Shown in pieces: positions 1 to 7,193 of a stretch of 12,140 nucleotides of DNA; the first letter of the stretch is position 1; the number at the start of each line of letters is the position of its first letter. The stretch is from Oscillospiraceae bacterium (GTDB lineage Bacteria; Bacillota_A; Clostridia; Oscillospirales; Oscillospiraceae). Position numbers and translations under genes: made by a program. Below the pieces are notes generated by a model, which worked only from the letters and a program-made list of their open reading frames with translations, had not been told where the DNA came from and searched no databases. Location of the stretch: assembly GCA_017545325.1 (NCBI GenBank), contig JAFWOX010000064.1:1-12140 (forward strand), written 5' to 3'.

Positions 1-49
1 GCCGCTGCGCGCCTCGGTCGTACACTTCGACACTTGCGGCGATAGCAGT

Positions 50-115
50 ATTTTGGGGCAAAAATGAATTTCGCCCCAAAATGAATCTCATCTCATTCGC
101 GCCTGCGGGCGCGAA
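50..115. repeat. Two consecutive hairpins in intergenic DNA, possible dispersed intergenic repeat
   Basis: Two perfect inverted repeats lie close together. One has arms ATTTTGGGGC (50-59) and GCCCCAAAAT (73-82) around a 13-nt loop. The other has arms TTCGCGCC (96-103) and GGCGCGAA (108-115) around a 4-nt loop. No credible coding frame covers this stretch. Together with the third hairpin at 149-179 they form a highly structured non-coding block beyond the end of the hydrolase gene. Such blocks are often dispersed intergenic repeats in Clostridia, but a second copy is not present in this window, so that identity is an inference. A structured 3' untranslated region is the alternative. Confidence 0.4.
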
Positions 116-148
116 CTCTGCGAGGCTTTTGTCCCTTTGTCTACATTC

Positions 149-179
149 TGAGGGGGACGCCCGGCAGGGCGTCCCCTCA
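149..179 (-). terminator. Strong hairpin just beyond the hydrolase gene, probable terminator
   Basis: The arms TGAGGGGGACGCCC (149-162) and GGGCGTCCCCTCA (167-179) pair along 13 bp, with one bulged G and a 4-nt loop. The hairpin sits about 10 nt past the stop codon of the minus-strand hydrolase gene. On the minus strand it is not followed by a run of T. On the plus strand it is followed by TATTTTCGTTT, so it may work better against transcription entering from the left, or in both directions. Confidence 0.5.
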
Positions 180-189
180 GTATTTTCGT

Positions 190-1974
190 TTAGCCCTCGC
201 TGACCATCCGGGCCAGGACGGTAAAGGCTACGCGGCACCAGGAGCCTCCCATAAAGGCGCCCTCCCCGTGGACCGGGTCAATGAAATGGGGGAAGCCCCG
301 CTCCATCAGGAAGCCCAGGTAGCGGTCGATGATCATTTTGGCTTCCTTCTTCTTCCCCGCAGCCCAGAGGCCGGTGAGGATAAAGAGCTGGCCCAGAGGG
401 CTGATGGCCCCGCAGCCCATCTTGACCCCGGTCATCTCGAATACGTCGCTCAGCATACTCTCACTGCCGATGCCGTAGGGGCTCAGCAGCTTGCCTTCCT
501 CCTCCAGGAGATTCTGACAGAGCTTATCCAGCACGGCCTTGGGCAGGCGGTCGCCCAGCACCAGAGGGATATAGAAGATATTGGAGGGGGAGAAGACGGG
601 CTCATGGGTGTAGTTCTTCAGGCAGACGAACTTTTCCCCGTCCCACATCTTTTCCAGCATCTTTTCCAGCAGGTCCCTGGACATTTTGTACCAGCCGTCC
701 ACCTCCGCCTGGGGCTTGCCCAGGAGCTTCGCCAGGTCGCCCTGGGCCTCGAAATTCAGCACCTCGAAGGCGCAGAGGTCCGGGCTGGCCATGGGCTTGC
801 CTTCCATGAAGGCGGTGACCTCGTCGAAGCCGCATTCCGTACCGTTGTCGAAGCCGGGGAGGCCGTCCTTGTCATCATCCCGGCATTCCATGAACCACAT
901 GGCCCACTTCCCGGCGCCGATATAGAGCTTCTCCAGATCCTCCCGGGGCCACTCCTTGGAAAGGTCGTGACGGGCCAGGATGTTCTTGATGGCCCAGCCA
1001 TAGATGGGGGGCTTGATGCCGCCGGTGGCCAGCTGCCCCTCGTCGTAGCTGTCCGCAAGCTGGCCGTCCTCACCCTGGCGCTCCAGGGGAGCCAGGAGCA
1101 GGTTGCGGGACAGATCCGGGATATCCTGCAGGGCTACGCCGTTCTGCACCTGCTGCCACTGGGAGCACATCACGCCGGGGAACATCTGCTGCATCCAGCG
1201 GGGGGTGAGCTGCGTGGGGCCCACCAGCATGGTCCAAAGGGCGTAAGCCGTCTCCTCCGCCTTCTGGGCGTAGGGCTCCGCCAGCTTGGGATATTTGGCC
1301 AAAAAGGCCTCCCAGTCCGCCAGCATGTCCGCCTTGCCCTGGGCGTAGGTCCCGTAGTCCTCCGGCACCTTGACCATGTAGGGAAACTCATCCACGGCCA
1401 GGGTGAAGGTCCCGTCCGGACCGGGGGAGGTGAAGCCTTCGATGCTCGTGGAGTTGATGGTGTACCAGCTCCAGGAATCCTTGAAGGCGAAGCCGGAGCC
1501 CTCCAGCCCCTTGAAGCAGAGGGGCATGGCATGCTGAGGGATACTCTCCCAGGCCCCGTCCTTCCTGGGCCGCAGGGCCTCGTAGGGGGCGGCGGTGCGG
1601 GTCCACTCCAGGCCCATGCCCGGGTCCCCCTCCGCCATGAGCCTGGTGGGGGTGGCCCAGGTGAAGCGCACGTCGCCGTGCCGGGTATGGAGCGCCAGCT
1701 CCGCGGGGCCGGTCTGCTGGGTGGCGAAGGCGACCCGATGGCCCTCAAAGGTGGGGTAGATGCGGTAGAGTCTGCCCCCCTCGGCGGATTGGCCGTGGGT
1801 GCGGCTGCCGTGGCTGGTGACCAGATTCAGCTGCCCCTTGCCGTATTTCACGTTGTCGATACTCAGGGCCAAAAAGGCCCCCGCCCGGGAGAAGCGGTAG
1901 ATGCTCACGGGGAAATACTGGGGTGCGCCGCGGAAGAAGGGGTCGGCGGGCTTGGACATGGTTTTGCTGGGCAT
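190..1974 (-). CDS. GH63/MGH1-like glycoside hydrolase domain protein (stand-alone paralogue)
   Basis: This 594-aa cytoplasmic protein has no signal peptide. An N-terminal beta-rich region (about residues 11-230) is followed by a region resembling the (alpha/alpha)6 barrel of GH63/MGH1-like hydrolases. Recognisable family elements are KPPIYGWA (compare QPPxxGWA), DGLPGFDNGTECGFDEVTAF (compare the GH63/MGH1 acid-residue segment with GWDN), SPDLCAFEVLNFEAQGDLA, and a C-terminal IDPVHGEG segment. The family cleaves alpha-linked sugars from small glycosides or glycans; the substrate cannot be read here. The start is supported by AAGGAGG placed about 7 nt upstream; a second in-frame ATG at residue 6 is less well placed. 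It is about three-quarters identical by eye to residues 213-795 of the upstream fusion gene and lies 68 nt downstream of it, so the two probably share a transcript. Some usually conserved catalytic-site residues look altered, so activity is uncertain. Confidence 0.75.
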   Translation of the reverse strand: MPSKTMSKPADPFFRGAPQYFPVSIYRFSRAGAFLALSIDNVKYGKGQLNLVTSHGSRTHGQSAEGGRLYRIYPTFEGHRVAFATQQTGPAELALHTRHGDVRFTWATPTRLMAEGDPGMGLEWTRTAAPYEALRPRKDGAWESIPQHAMPLCFKGLEGSGFAFKDSWSWYTINSTSIEGFTSPGPDGTFTLAVDEFPYMVKVPEDYGTYAQGKADMLADWEAFLAKYPKLAEPYAQKAEETAYALWTMLVGPTQLTPRWMQQMFPGVMCSQWQQVQNGVALQDIPDLSRNLLLAPLERQGEDGQLADSYDEGQLATGGIKPPIYGWAIKNILARHDLSKEWPREDLEKLYIGAGKWAMWFMECRDDDKDGLPGFDNGTECGFDEVTAFMEGKPMASPDLCAFEVLNFEAQGDLAKLLGKPQAEVDGWYKMSRDLLEKMLEKMWDGEKFVCLKNYTHEPVFSPSNIFYIPLVLGDRLPKAVLDKLCQNLLEEEGKLLSPYGIGSESMLSDVFEMTGVKMGCGAISPLGQLFILTGLWAAGKKKEAKMIIDRYLGFLMERGFPHFIDPVHGEGAFMGGSWCRVAFTVLARMVSEG

Positions 1975-2042
1975 GGGAAAACCTCCTTATATCCTTTTTT
2001 CAGTCTTTGCTGATCCGTTTACCGAGAGAAAGGGGATAAAGC

Positions 2043-4430
2043 TTATCCCTCGCTGACCATTCTGGCCAGCACGGTGAACACCGCCCGGTTCCAGGTGCCG
2101 CAGAAGACGGTGCCCTCCCCATGGATGGGGTCGATGAAGTGGCTGAAGCCGCCGTCCATCAGGCGGCAGAGATAGCGGTCGATGATCATTTTGGCCTCCT
2201 TCTTCTTCCCCGCTTCCCAAAGGCCGGCGAGGATGAAGAGCTGGCCCGGCGGGCTGATGGGGCCGCAGCCCATCTTCACCCCGGTGAACTCGTACACTTC
2301 GGAATCCAGGTTCTCGCTGGCCAGGCCGTAGGGGCTCAGAAGCTTGCCCTCCACCAGCAGATCGGCGCACATCTTGTCCACGATCTCCGGCGGCAGTCGA
2401 GACCCCAGCACCAGGGGGATATAATGCATGTTGGAGCCGGAGAAGATCGGCTCATGGGTATACTGCTTCAGGCAGACGAAGTGCTCCCCGTCCCACATCT
2501 TATCGATCATCTTCTCCAGCAGATCCCTGGATTTTTTGTACCACCCGTCGATCTCCGCCCGGGGCTTGCCCAGGAGCCTGGCCAGGTCCCCCTGGGCCTC
2601 GAAGTTCAGCACCTCCTGGGCGCACAGGTCCGGGGTGGCCATGCTGATGCCGTTCCGGAAAGCGGTGACCTCGTCGAAGCCGTTCTCGTTGCCGCCCTCG
2701 AAGCCGGGGAGACCGTCCCCGTCGTCATCCCGGCAGTCCATGAACCACTGGGCCCACTTCCCGGCGCCCGCGTACAGCTTTTCCAGGTCCTCCCTGGGCC
2801 ACTCCTCGGCCAGGTCATGGTGGGCCATGATGTTTTTCAGCGCCCAGCCATAGATGGGCGGCTTGATGCTGCCGGTGGCCAGGAAGGCCTCGTCATAGCC
2901 GTCGGAGAGCTGGCCGTCCTCCCCCTGGCGCTCCAGGGGGGCCAGGAGCAGGTTCCGGGAAAGCTCGGGGTCGTCCTGCAGGGCGACGCCGTTCTGCACC
3001 AGCTGCCACTGGGAGTCCATCTCCCCGGGGAACATGAGCATCATCCAGTAGGGGGTGAGCTGGGTGGGCTCCACCAGGTGGGTCCAGAGGGTGTAGGCCG
3101 TCTCCTCCCGCTTTTTGTCGTAGGGGGCGATCATCTTCGGATATTTGGCCAGGAAGTCCTCCCAGGACTTCAGCATATCCGCCTTGCCCTCCGCATAGGT
3201 GCCGTAATTGCCGTGGACCTTCACCATATAGGGGAACTCCTCCACCACCAGGGTGAAGCGTCCGTCCGGACCGGGGGAGGTGAAGCCGTCGATCTCCGTG
3301 GAGTTCAGGCTGTACCAGTTCCAGGAGTCCTTGAAGGCGAAGCCGGAGCCCTCCAGACCCTTGAAGCACAGGGGAGTGCCCAGCCGGGGCACGCTCTCCC
3401 AGGAGCCGTCCTTCCTGGGCTTGACGAGCTCATAGGGGGCGGCGGTGCGGGTCCACTCCAGGCCCATGCCCGGGTCACCCTCCGCCATGAGCCGGGTGGT
3501 GCCGGCCCAGGTGAAGCGCACGTCGCCGCGGCGGGTATGGAGCACCAGCTCCGCGGGGTCGATGAGCTGGGTGGAGAAGGCGATCCGCCTGCCCTCGAAG
3601 GTGGGATAGATCCGGTAGACCTTGGTGCCGTCGGGGCTGCGGCCGTGGGTGTGCATGCCCCGGTTGGTGGTGAGGTTCAGGGCGCCCTTGCCGTACTTGG
3701 CGTTATCAATGCTCAGGGCCAGCCAGGCCCCGGCCCGGGAAAACATGTACCGGTCCACGGGAAAATACTGCGGGGCATTCCGGAAATAGGGGTCGCAGGA
3801 GACGGCGGTCACCCGCTCCCGGATATGCTTCGCCTGCTCGATCTCGTCCACCATGGCGATGGCGAAGTCCGCATAGGAGATGTAGCTCTGGCCCATCCGG
3901 TTCCTGATCACCACGTCGCCCCCCAGGGTGTAGCTGCCGCTGCGGGCCCCATTGGGGTCGAAGGTGCCGGCGGGACTGAAAAAGGTCCAGTTCATATCCG
4001 CCTCTTTGAACAGGTCCAGGGCCACCTTGGCGGCGTAGGGCACCGCGCGGAAGGGCTCCGGGATGCCGTCTACCACCTGCTCTGTTCTGGTCTCGTCCGT
4101 GTACAGGCTGCCGTAGCCGCCGATGGTGAGGAACCGCACGTCGGGCAGCTCCCCGCCGATGGCGATGAGGTGCTTCGCGGCGTCGATATGCTCCTGCTCC
4201 TTCCCCGGCACATCAAAGGGGGTACCGAAGGCGTTCACGACGGCGCGGAAGTCCTTCAGATCCGCTGCCGTCAGGTCGAACAGGCTTTTCGCCAAAATGG
4301 CGCAGCCCGCCGGGACCCGTGCTTCGCTGCCGGGCTTCACGATGGCGGTGACGCTGTGCCCCCGGCCCAGGGCCTCCGCTGCAATGAGCTTGCCCGCCTT
4401 ACCGGCGGCGCCGATGACTGCGATCTTCAT
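2043..4430 (-). CDS. Fusion protein: SDR/NmrA-like NAD(P)-binding domain plus GH63/MGH1-like glycoside hydrolase domain
   Basis: This 795-aa protein has two parts. Residues 1-212 form a complete atypical short-chain dehydrogenase (SDR_a5/NmrA-like, YwnB-type): the nucleotide loop GAAGKAGKL (GxxGxxG, residues 7-13), GGYGSLY (104-110), FFSPAGTF (150-157) and the terminal ISYADFAIAMVDE to HIRERVTAV, which is where single-domain relatives end. Residue 213 onward (DPYFRNAPQYFP) begins a hydrolase domain colinear with the downstream paralogue, with KPPIYGWA, DGLPGFEGGNENGFDEVTAF and IDPIHGEG. There is essentially no linker. The start has a purine-rich AAGGGGAGGG site, and an extended -10 promoter lies upstream. 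The reductase could oxidise or epimerise a sugar that the hydrolase releases, but that is inference. The reading frame is open throughout, so this is not an obvious pseudogene. A recent stop loss or deletion joining two neighbouring genes is the other explanation. Confidence 0.75.
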   Translation of the reverse strand: MKIAVIGAAGKAGKLIAAEALGRGHSVTAIVKPGSEARVPAGCAILAKSLFDLTAADLKDFRAVVNAFGTPFDVPGKEQEHIDAAKHLIAIGGELPDVRFLTIGGYGSLYTDETRTEQVVDGIPEPFRAVPYAAKVALDLFKEADMNWTFFSPAGTFDPNGARSGSYTLGGDVVIRNRMGQSYISYADFAIAMVDEIEQAKHIRERVTAVSCDPYFRNAPQYFPVDRYMFSRAGAWLALSIDNAKYGKGALNLTTNRGMHTHGRSPDGTKVYRIYPTFEGRRIAFSTQLIDPAELVLHTRRGDVRFTWAGTTRLMAEGDPGMGLEWTRTAAPYELVKPRKDGSWESVPRLGTPLCFKGLEGSGFAFKDSWNWYSLNSTEIDGFTSPGPDGRFTLVVEEFPYMVKVHGNYGTYAEGKADMLKSWEDFLAKYPKMIAPYDKKREETAYTLWTHLVEPTQLTPYWMMLMFPGEMDSQWQLVQNGVALQDDPELSRNLLLAPLERQGEDGQLSDGYDEAFLATGSIKPPIYGWALKNIMAHHDLAEEWPREDLEKLYAGAGKWAQWFMDCRDDDGDGLPGFEGGNENGFDEVTAFRNGISMATPDLCAQEVLNFEAQGDLARLLGKPRAEIDGWYKKSRDLLEKMIDKMWDGEHFVCLKQYTHEPIFSGSNMHYIPLVLGSRLPPEIVDKMCADLLVEGKLLSPYGLASENLDSEVYEFTGVKMGCGPISPPGQLFILAGLWEAGKKKEAKMIIDRYLCRLMDGGFSHFIDPIHGEGTVFCGTWNRAVFTVLARMVSEG

Positions 4431-4473
4431 GAAATTCCCTCCCCTTATTCATAAAGTTTTGTGCTTTTTATAC

Positions 4474-4482
4474 AGTATATCA
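4474..4482 (-). promoter_or_regulatory. Extended -10 promoter for the fusion hydrolase operon
   Basis: Read on the minus strand, the AT-rich gap upstream of the fusion gene contains TGATATACT, which is a TGn extended -10 with a TATACT hexamer (one mismatch to TATAAT). No good -35 hexamer is present 17 nt upstream. The expected transcript would carry a short 5' leader of roughly 35 nt before the ATG at 4430. Confidence 0.45.
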
Positions 4483-4504
4483 GAAATTAAGGAAAAGGGA
4501 AGGG

Positions 4505-4553
4505 AAAAACGGACGGTTTTGAACAGATCGTTCCCGCGGGATCAGGAAACCGC
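4505..4553 (-). terminator. Possible terminator after the MATE exporter gene
   Basis: On the minus strand, GGCGGTTT (4546-4553) can pair with AAACCGTC (about 4513-4520, with one G-U pair) around an inner GATC-flanked hairpin containing CCCGCGGG. A GTTTTTCCC tract follows at 4502-4510. The outer loop is long and the structure is imperfect, so this is a tentative call. Confidence 0.3.
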
Positions 4554-4590
4554 CGGAGCTCACCGGGAGGAGAGGGGCCTTTGCCCGACC

Positions 4591-5991
4591 TCAGGCCTCC
4601 CGCCGCCGCAGGGTCCTGCCCAGGAGCCAGAGGGCGAAGATCGCCCCCAGACCCTCTCCCGCCGGGAGGGCGGCGGCCAGGCCGGTTTCCCCGAAGAGCC
4701 AGTCCAGCAGGAACATGCAGGGAATATAGAAGACGATCTCCCGCACGAAGGCGTGGAGGAGGGTGGCCCGTCCCTTTCCCATGGCCTGGAGGCCGTAGGA
4801 GGTGTGGTAATTCAGGAACTGGAAGGGGGAGGCCAGGCAGCGGATGCGCAGGAAGAGGGCAGCATAGGCCACGGTGCGCAGGGCTTCAGCGTTGTTCTCC
4901 CCGCCGGTGCGGAGGAAGATCCCCACCGCAGGCCGGGCGACGATCTCGAAGAAGACCATGCTCCCCAGACAGATGAGCAGGCCCGCCCTTCGGGCGGTGC
5001 GGATGGTCTCCTCCATCCTGGCCCGGTTGCCGGAGGAGTAATTGTAAGCCACGATGGGGAGCATGCCCATGCAGAGCCCCACGTTCATGGCATTGGGGAT
5101 GCGCTCCACCTTCATCACGATGCCCATCCCCGCCAGCACCAGGTCGTCATGGCCGGAGGCCAGGATGTTCACGCAGACGTTGGCCAGGTCGAAGAGGGCC
5201 AGGAGCACCGCCGAGGGGACGCCCACGGCGTAGATCCCCCTCCGGTCCTCCCTTTCGATCCCCGCCGCCTCTTTTGCGCTCAGGCTCAGGGGCGATTCCC
5301 TGCCCGCCCTCCGGCAGGCGATGAGCAGATAGACGCAGGCGGCGGCGTTGGACAGGGCGGTGGCGATGGCGGCGCCCAGGACCTCATTGCCCGGAGGCAG
5401 AAGGACGAACATGAACAGGGGGTCCAGGATCATGTTCAGGATGCCGCCCCCGCTGAGACCAAAGCTGGCCTTGCCCGAGTGCCCCGCGTTCCGCAGCAGA
5501 TGCCCCAGGGTCATGGAGAGGATGGAGGGCAGGCTGCCCAGAACGATGACCACCATGGCATAGGACCGGGCATAGCCGAAGGTGGCGTCGGAAGCGCCGA
5601 GAAAGCGCAGCAGGGGACGGTTGAAGATCCCCACCAGGGCGGAATAGACCAGCGCCGCCAGGACTGAACCATATACGGAATAGGCGCTGACCTGCTTCGC
5701 CCGCTCCGGCCTGCCCGCCCCCATGAGCCGGGCCATCAGACTTCCGCCGCCGGTGCCGAAGAGGTTGGCCAGAGCCACGTTCATCAGCACCAGGGTCAGG
5801 GTGATGCTGGTGGCGGCCATCATGTAAGCGTTGCCCGTCCGGCCGATGAAAAAGGCATCCACCATATTGTGGATCAGATTCACCAGCTGGCTGATGATGG
5901 TGGGCACCGCCATGGCGTACAGGGCCTTGGGGACGGGGGTTTCTCTGAACAGGGTGGTTTTGTCTATGGCCGCTTTCCTGCTCCCGCGCAT
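4591..5991 (-). CDS. MATE family multidrug/sodium antiporter
   Basis: This 466-aa polytopic inner-membrane protein has about twelve hydrophobic spans and two repeated MatE domains. The first opens with MAVPTIISQLVNLIHNMVDA followed by FFIGRTG. A second homologous half begins near GIYAVGVPSAVLLALFDLAN. Family members export cationic drugs, metabolites or toxins in exchange for sodium or protons; the substrate cannot be inferred. The length fits the family (about 450-470 aa). I place the start at 5991 because AGGAG (6000-6004) is 8 nt upstream and the MatE domain begins soon after. A longer in-frame extension to 6084 would add 31 non-family residues that run through the terminator-like leader. 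The gene stands alone between its own leader and a possible terminator. Confidence 0.9.
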   Translation of the reverse strand: MRGSRKAAIDKTTLFRETPVPKALYAMAVPTIISQLVNLIHNMVDAFFIGRTGNAYMMAATSITLTLVLMNVALANLFGTGGGSLMARLMGAGRPERAKQVSAYSVYGSVLAALVYSALVGIFNRPLLRFLGASDATFGYARSYAMVVIVLGSLPSILSMTLGHLLRNAGHSGKASFGLSGGGILNMILDPLFMFVLLPPGNEVLGAAIATALSNAAACVYLLIACRRAGRESPLSLSAKEAAGIEREDRRGIYAVGVPSAVLLALFDLANVCVNILASGHDDLVLAGMGIVMKVERIPNAMNVGLCMGMLPIVAYNYSSGNRARMEETIRTARRAGLLICLGSMVFFEIVARPAVGIFLRTGGENNAEALRTVAYAALFLRIRCLASPFQFLNYHTSYGLQAMGKGRATLLHAFVREIVFYIPCMFLLDWLFGETGLAAALPAGEGLGAIFALWLLGRTLRRREA

Positions 5992-6011
5992 ATGAACATC
6001 TCCTGTTGAAC

Positions 6012-6031
6012 AAGGCTTGCGGCAGAGCCTT
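6012..6031 (-). promoter_or_regulatory. Hairpin in the MATE leader
   Basis: The leader before the MATE gene can form AAGGCT-N8-AGCCTT (6012-6017 with 6026-6031). A second small hairpin, GGTCC-N4-GGACC, lies near 6062-6075 and is followed on the minus strand by CCCTTTTT. This could be an attenuator or simply a spacer between genes. I cannot match it to a known riboswitch class by eye, and no clear promoter hexamers are visible in the leader. Confidence 0.25.
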
Positions 6032-6082
6032 CGGCTGAGCCGGCTTCCGAAAAAGGGAAGAGGTCCTGGTGGACCCTTCTGC

Positions 6083-6112
6083 AAAAAAACGCGTTAACCG
6101 GAATCCTCCGGT
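6083..6112 (-). terminator. Intrinsic terminator after the peptidase-like regulator gene
   Basis: On the minus strand, ACCGGA-N4-TCCGGT (6097-6112) forms a 6-bp stem. After 7 nt it is followed by seven T residues (complement of A at 6083-6089). It begins about 12 nt past the TAG stop of the HExxH/S24-like gene, so it separates the regulatory switch from the MATE gene. The stem is short and its T-tract slightly displaced. Confidence 0.55.
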
Positions 6113-6123
6113 ACAGGGAAAAC

Positions 6124-6717
6124 CTACAGCCGCACGGGGGGCAGCCGGCGGCGCTTCAGGGGCGTGCCCAGCAGGGGAGGCGCCTCCCCGTCGGCGGGGA
6201 TCACCAGGTCCTCCCCGGCGCAGAGCCGGTTGGGGTTCAGCAGATAGCGGCAGCCGAAGGCATCCCGATAAACCTGGCGCAGCTCCGCCCGGCCGCCGAG
6301 GAGAAATACCGCGGCGTCCCCGTTCCACCGGGGCTGCCGGTCCCGGCAGAACAAAAGCTGGCCCTGCCGGTAATGGGGCTTCATCCCCTGGCCGGAAACC
6401 ACCAGGGCGAAATCCGCCCGGGAGGAGGCGGGAATGAATTCCTCCAGGACCCCGGCGGGGGTGTAGCAGCAGATGCTGCGCCAGTTCTCCTCCTCCCCCC
6501 GGGCCTCCGCCTCCTGGAGGAAGACGCTCTCCCCCCGGTGCAGATGGTCCAGGCGAAGATGCTCGAGCTCATGCTCCAGGGCGCGGAGCTGGGCTTCCTC
6601 CGGATACAGGGTGTTCACCAGGATATCATAGCTGCCCTCGTCGTTGGGCATCACCGCCGCCCGCGCCGCCCGGTTGGGGAAGGGGAGGAAGCGGACGACA
6701 AGATCCTCATTCCTCAT
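6124..6717 (-). CDS. ImmA/IrrE-like HExxH segment fused to a degenerate S24/LexA-like peptidase domain
   Basis: This 197-aa soluble protein has two recognisable parts. Residues 40-60 hold the zinc-peptidase helix EHELEHLRLDHLH, with HExxH at H49-H53 and D57/H58 as possible third ligands, as in ImmA/IrrE (DUF955) proteins that cleave phage-type repressors. Residues 101-175 align with the S24/LexA/CI C-terminal fold: ADFALVVSGQGMKP, a GQLLFCR strand, WNGDAAVFLL and ELRQVYRD. In active S24 proteins the serine lies in G(D/Q)SMxP and the lysine in the VKR strand. Here these positions read Gly111 and Arg147, so self-cleavage looks lost. The start ATG lies inside the end of the repressor gene (11-nt overlap) and has no strong ribosome binding site, which suggests translational coupling. 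The likely role is to inactivate or sense the neighbouring repressor. The ImmA part is shorter than usual. Confidence 0.65.
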   Translation of the reverse strand: MRNEDLVVRFLPFPNRAARAAVMPNDEGSYDILVNTLYPEEAQLRALEHELEHLRLDHLHRGESVFLQEAEARGEEENWRSICCYTPAGVLEEFIPASSRADFALVVSGQGMKPHYRQGQLLFCRDRQPRWNGDAAVFLLGGRAELRQVYRDAFGCRYLLNPNRLCAGEDLVIPADGEAPPLLGTPLKRRRLPPVRL

Positions 6718-7102
6718 CCCGCTTCTGCTCCCGCAGGGCTTTCAGAAAGGCTACGGTGGCCTTGATCTCCTCCAGGGTGGCGGAGCCGCAGAGGTCGAAC
6801 ATCATACGGTACTCCGGATTATCCTTCACAAACTGCAGGTACTGCCGGGTATCCCCATCCAGCCCCGCCTCCTCCGGGGATTCCTCATAGCCCAGGAGCC
6901 AGGCTTCCCCCACCCCCAGGGCCTTCGCCAGGAGCCGGAGCTTCCCCGGCCCGGGACGCACCTTGCCGGAAACATACTGACTCAGATCCGTCTTCGTCAG
7001 CCGCTCCGGTCCGGCGATCTCCTCGGCCAGACGCAGGATATCCGCCTGCTTCAGGCCCCGCTCCGCCATCAGCGCCCGCAGACGCTCCGCCGTTGTCGCC
7101 AT
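6707..7102 (-). CDS. XRE-family (CI-like) transcriptional repressor
   Basis: This 131-aa DNA-binding protein has an N-terminal HTH domain at about residues 5-70: the ERLRALMAERGLKQADIL helices, the recognition helix around LTKTDLSQYVSGKVRP, and the closing LRLLAKALGVGEAWLLGY. The C-terminal part (85-125, QYLQFVKDNPEYRMMFDL and the following helix) resembles the tails of small Gram-positive phage or ICE repressors that are paired with ImmA peptidases. The start at 7102 is set by GGGAGG 7 nt upstream; a longer frame reaching 7174 would overlap the -10 element of its own promoter and has no family match. It heads a minus-strand operon with the HExxH protein and faces the Cro-like gene. It probably binds the two TTCAA-N5-TTGAAC operators. 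Confidence 0.85.
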   Translation of the reverse strand: MATTAERLRALMAERGLKQADILRLAEEIAGPERLTKTDLSQYVSGKVRPGPGKLRLLAKALGVGEAWLLGYEESPEEAGLDGDTRQYLQFVKDNPEYRMMFDLCGSATLEEIKATVAFLKALREQKRDEE

Positions 7103-7132
7103 TTTCCGCCCTCCCTTCTTCAGGATAAAAAC

Positions 7133-7161
7133 AGCATACCACCCCGGCTTCTCCGGGGCAA
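7133..7161 (-). promoter_or_regulatory. Repressor promoter (leftward) of the divergent switch
   Basis: The minus strand reads TTGCCC (7156-7161), a 17-nt spacer, then TATGCT (7133-7138) preceded by TGG, an extended -10. The spacer contains a CCCCGG-N5-CCGGGG inverted repeat (7142-7158). The upstream operator at 7169-7185 sits about 8 bp behind the -35, a position suited to autoregulation. Confidence 0.5.
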
Positions 7162-7168
7162 GGGGAAA

Positions 7169-7185
7169 ATTCAAAAATTTTGAAC
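7169..7185. promoter_or_regulatory. Operator O1 of the divergent switch
   Basis: The sequence contains TTCAA-AAATT-TTGAA with a trailing C (7170-7185), and a perfect 15-nt palindrome is centred at 7177. It has the same half-sites and 5-nt gap as the site at 7230-7246. It lies between the two divergent -35 elements (7161 and 7194), so a repressor dimer here could affect both promoters. Confidence 0.6.
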
Positions 7186-7193
7186 TGAATCCC

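Noticed and set aside
1..120. Possible CRISPR or tandem repeat array in the first bases
   Set aside because: The repeats are inverted, not direct, and each arm is different; there are no regularly spaced identical repeats.
268..4454. Very long plus-strand open frames (about 580 and 780 codons) opposite the two hydrolase genes
   Set aside because: They mirror the real minus-strand genes codon for codon, are rich in Gly, His, Val and Gln, show no domain, and duplicate only because the genes opposite are duplicated. GC-rich third positions explain the absence of stops.
4123..5667. Plus-strand 514-codon open frame across the hydrolase start and the MATE gene
   Set aside because: Low-complexity Gly/Gln/Glu-rich translation crossing an intergenic region and antisense to a clear MATE transporter; no family resemblance.
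5992..6084. Longer N-terminus for the MATE protein starting at 6084
   Set aside because: The extra 31 residues do not look like MATE sequence, and a good ribosome binding site sits 8 nt before the internal ATG at 5991.
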